From assembly GCF_000699445.3 (NCBI RefSeq), contig NC_067199.1:31208402-31272401 (forward strand): DNA of 64,000 nt, in the 5' to 3' direction. Each line of letters opens with the position of its first letter. Position 1 is the first letter of the stretch. The notes below the pieces were generated by a model. It saw nothing but the letters and a program-made list of their open reading frames with translations, was not told where the DNA came from and ran no database searches. Position numbers and translations under genes: made by a program. The stretch comes from Schistosoma haematobium. Taxonomy: Eukaryota > Platyhelminthes > Trematoda > Strigeidida > Schistosomatidae. This document shows positions 61,561 through 64,000 of this stretch, piece by piece.

Positions 61561-62039
61561 GTGCTTATTTGGACAGTATCAGAGAAATTATTGGCATAGT
61601 AAATCTTATTTACTTTTGAAATGGAATGATGCACAAGATAGAATTTAACAGGGCAATAAGAATAACAAGATAAGTGTAAAACTCAATACGTTAATATAAG
61701 TGAAAAACCAGAGATTATTAATTATGTTATGTATTTTTGAGTTCAGAAAGGTTTCATAATATATTTGGTTATCACTCAACATGGTATGGTATTCCGTTGA
61801 GAATTCATAGAATGATATGTTTTTGTGGTGTTGAATATTATTGCTCAAAATAGTCCTGTGGGTTTTAGAATAACGTATGAATTCGACTCCAGCTTTTGTA
61901 TTGCTGATTAACAAAGTTATTGTTTCAAAACATCAGCTTTCTACTTGTTAAATGCTTTATAATAAACACAGTTGGACTTTCCACTGCCATGTATCATGAA
62001 TGGTATGTACGATTTGTACAGGGATATGATGTATAAGTC
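61561..62039. other. Intergenic, no gene recognised
   Basis: AT-rich; a minus frame at 61645-61914 has no recognisable content. Confidence 0.5.
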
Positions 62040-62530
62040 CTGTAGTGGCTGGTACTATGTCAAGGACAGGTTAGTTTATTCATCCATTTCAAGCTACGTT
62101 TTTACCCTGTGGATTATTCGCCTAATAACCCCGGCTGTTTTTATATGATTGTATGTGTGTTAATTGCTTGCCCTATTTGTTATATGTCTGTAATTTATTC
62201 TTGTCTAAATATGAATATTGAGTTACGGTTGGTTAAATCAGGTTGATTCACTCGCCTTTTCTACTGCGTGTCATTTCATATCGCTTCGCTTCCTTCACTT
62301 CGTTTCTCTGATCATCTGTTTGGATGCGTGAAATGTGTGAACTATTCGTTTTCAAAATCCATTCTTGTTATATCTTGTGGCTTATCAGTTCTCACGTGAT
62401 AAGACTGCTAATTAGAGCAGGACTTATACAATCTAGGTACTGTACCAAACTAATTACTTGTTGGTCGGTACGAGCAACCTAGACTCCTTATCGTTGTTTC
62501 TCTTCAACTCCTGCCTGTTGAGTCCAGAAC
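62040..62530 (+). repeat. Possible Gypsy-type LTR fragment
   Basis: Locally GC-richer, with blocks such as GGTTAAATCAGGTTGATTCA, TCGCTTCCTTCACTTCGTTT and TGGTCGGTACGAGC that I associate with schistosome LTR retrotransposon ends. No matching second LTR or primer site is visible, so it would be a solo or broken LTR. Confidence 0.3.
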
Positions 62531-63489
62531 GCCAATATCAGCCTTAATTAATATTCTACCAAAATGTATATAGTGTATATGTTTAATACTTAAACGAATG
62601 AGCACAACAAAGTTAAATGTCGTTACACACTTAATAATGAATATCATACAGATCGTACATCCATGTAGGGATAAAACGGTGAATATATCATTAATAAAAA
62701 TGCACACGATTGGGTGTGTTTTCAAAAAAATGTTTGCTTGCAAAGTAAATGTTATTAACAACTATGCTAGTACATAGATATCTACTCACACAATAAATAA
62801 CAGGAGAAAAATCAAGTAATTAATTCAACATAACGTTTATGGACATGTACCTATCTACCCTTGCGGGTGGTTTTTAGATGTGTAAAATGGTGGAATTGGG
62901 AACTAGATTTGTGACATTAGCATAACCGATTGTAAGGGGTGCTGATTCCACAGGAGTAAGCGAAGAATTGTCTGGAAATGTGGGAAGTTGTGTTGTGCAG
63001 TTGCCGCTGTGTTTAGACGACTTTCGGGCGTCATATGATTCAGATTCTACAAATGCAGGTACAATCTTGCGTTATATCTAAAAATTAGATTCTTACTATA
63101 ACGCGTACGACTTGGGCGCTCAAACGTTTGAAACCTCCAAGTCGCAATTTAGGAGACAGAAGACGAGTGGGAAAGAATCTTACTCCAAAAAGTGTCAAAG
63201 GCAGTACAGAACACTCAAGTATTTAGTATAAACAAAATCATTATTACAGCCATCTAATCCGCTTGCACTGAGAAGTCACACGTCGAGATTCTGAAAAATT
63301 CTTCCAAACGATGATTGGATGGAATGTCGTCAGTTCTTTTAGAGCTTAGAGCTTCTGTGAGTCCACCAGCGGCATCCCTACGTCTTGTCAGTTAAAACGG
63401 TCTCCTTTTTCCGTTCTTTTTGATTGTAAAATGTTTTGCTTGTCTCTTCACCACTTCCTAAGTTCCTTCGTAATATTGTTGCAATAAAC
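62531..63489. other. Intergenic, probably LTR-element derived
   Basis: No open frame recognised. The last 150 bases may be the downstream part of the minus-strand integrase remnant. Confidence 0.4.
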
Positions 63490-64000
63490 GTTTTACTGAA
63501 TGAACGCGGACAAATGTGAATTTAAATGCTTGTTCATTTGCTCTTCTAAGAAATCTAGTTGAGATGCAGCAGGCCTAAAACTGTTCAAACGGCCTATTAG
63601 TATTTCACTGAGAGAAGCGAAGTCTGTACATTTGGATGTATCTGTTTGCATTATCACTTGACCAGGTCTAGTTAATTTAGTTCCATAAATGAGGTGTGCA
63701 AGTGCATATTGAAGATATTCCTTGACTATGTAGAATATACTCAATAAAATCAGAGGTAAGAATTCACTCCATCTGGTTACATTAAGCTGTGCCACCCGCG
63801 AGCTTTTCAACTGTCTAATGACTGGGATGACCTTCCCGCGATCAGTCTCATGATAGCACGGACTTCTGGATGAAATACTGAGTGAAGACAATCAAAAACC
63901 ATCCTCCTATACATTATTGACACAAATAGTTTGTGTGTTCCAGTCGAAGTATCACACATTATAGTAGAGTCGTAATGTGGCATTGGAACACTTTTTAACA
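63490..64000 (-). pseudogene. Gypsy-type LTR retrotransposon integrase remnant, core deleted
   Basis: From the window edge the minus strand reads CDTSTGTHKLFVSIMYRRMV, FDCLHSVFHPEVRAIMRLIA, the zinc-binding N-terminal region of a Gypsy-type integrase (family F..LH...HPG.RAT..LI). It then passes, through a frame change near 63840, directly to RQLKSSRVAQLNVTRWSEFL, PLILLS, LQYALAHLIYGTKLTRPGQV and NSFRPAASQ, the integrase C-terminal end. The catalytic core between them is missing. The element continues beyond 64000. Confidence 0.8.

Noticed and set aside
1..64000. CRISPR arrays, bacterial operons, rRNA or intact tRNA genes
   Set aside because: No regularly spaced repeats, no ribosome-binding-site-led gene clusters and no intact cloverleaf were seen; the tRNA-like sequences belong to SINEs.

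Overview
The window looks like a blood-fluke (Schistosoma) nuclear genome segment. It is AT-rich, with long introns, GT-AG exons and a 35-nt intron in a ribosomal protein gene. It is crowded with decayed retroelements of types known from schistosomes: two RTE-like families, CR1/Jockey-type elements, a Penelope-like element, a Gypsy-type integrase remnant, and tRNA-derived Sm-alpha-like SINEs with hammerhead-ribozyme relics. The genus call rests on my recognition of these repeat families; the species cannot be fixed from sequence alone.

Three protein-coding genes can be supported. (1) At about 1273-8043 (+) lies the 3' half of a kinesin-5 (KIF11/Eg5/BimC) gene. Exons in consistent phase give about 547 residues of stalk and tail ending in a BimC box; the motor domain lies upstream of the window. 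(2) At 16855-17345 (-) is a complete two-exon gene for 40S ribosomal protein S16 (uS9), 151 aa. (3) At 36663-57325 (+) are nine in-phase exons of a C2H2 zinc-finger protein (about 844 aa in the window, 5' end not found). Its third finger is split so that a 25-nt micro-exon supplies the zinc-binding histidines.

The rest is intergenic or intronic DNA and repeats. 1-697: inverted RTE 5' region plus a sense 3' tail. 2132-2860: RTE tail and antisense RTE fragment. 5360-5942: RTE 3' end in a kinesin intron. 9293-11000: RTE endonuclease copy with its reverse transcriptase (RT) deleted. 12461-12702: Sm-alpha SINE. 13664-16125: one non-LTR element split by a second, antisense one, with a 17-bp target-site duplication. 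19080-20640: decayed SR2/RTE-type copy. 23400-24500: decayed CR1-like copy. About 24500-36600 is almost featureless apart from a 26-bp perfect palindrome and an RTE relic at 34190-34832. The zinc-finger introns hold an inverted Sm-alpha pair, a near-complete RTE RT, SINE-like elements in both orientations and a Penelope-like 3' end. 58850-61560 is an antisense SR2/RTE-type copy, and 63490-64000 an integrase remnant with its catalytic core deleted.

I see no new multi-gene system. The most interesting signals are the recurrent 5'-inversion (twin-priming-like) insertions, the nested insertion with an exact duplication, the ribozyme relics in two element classes, and the micro-exon that completes a zinc finger.
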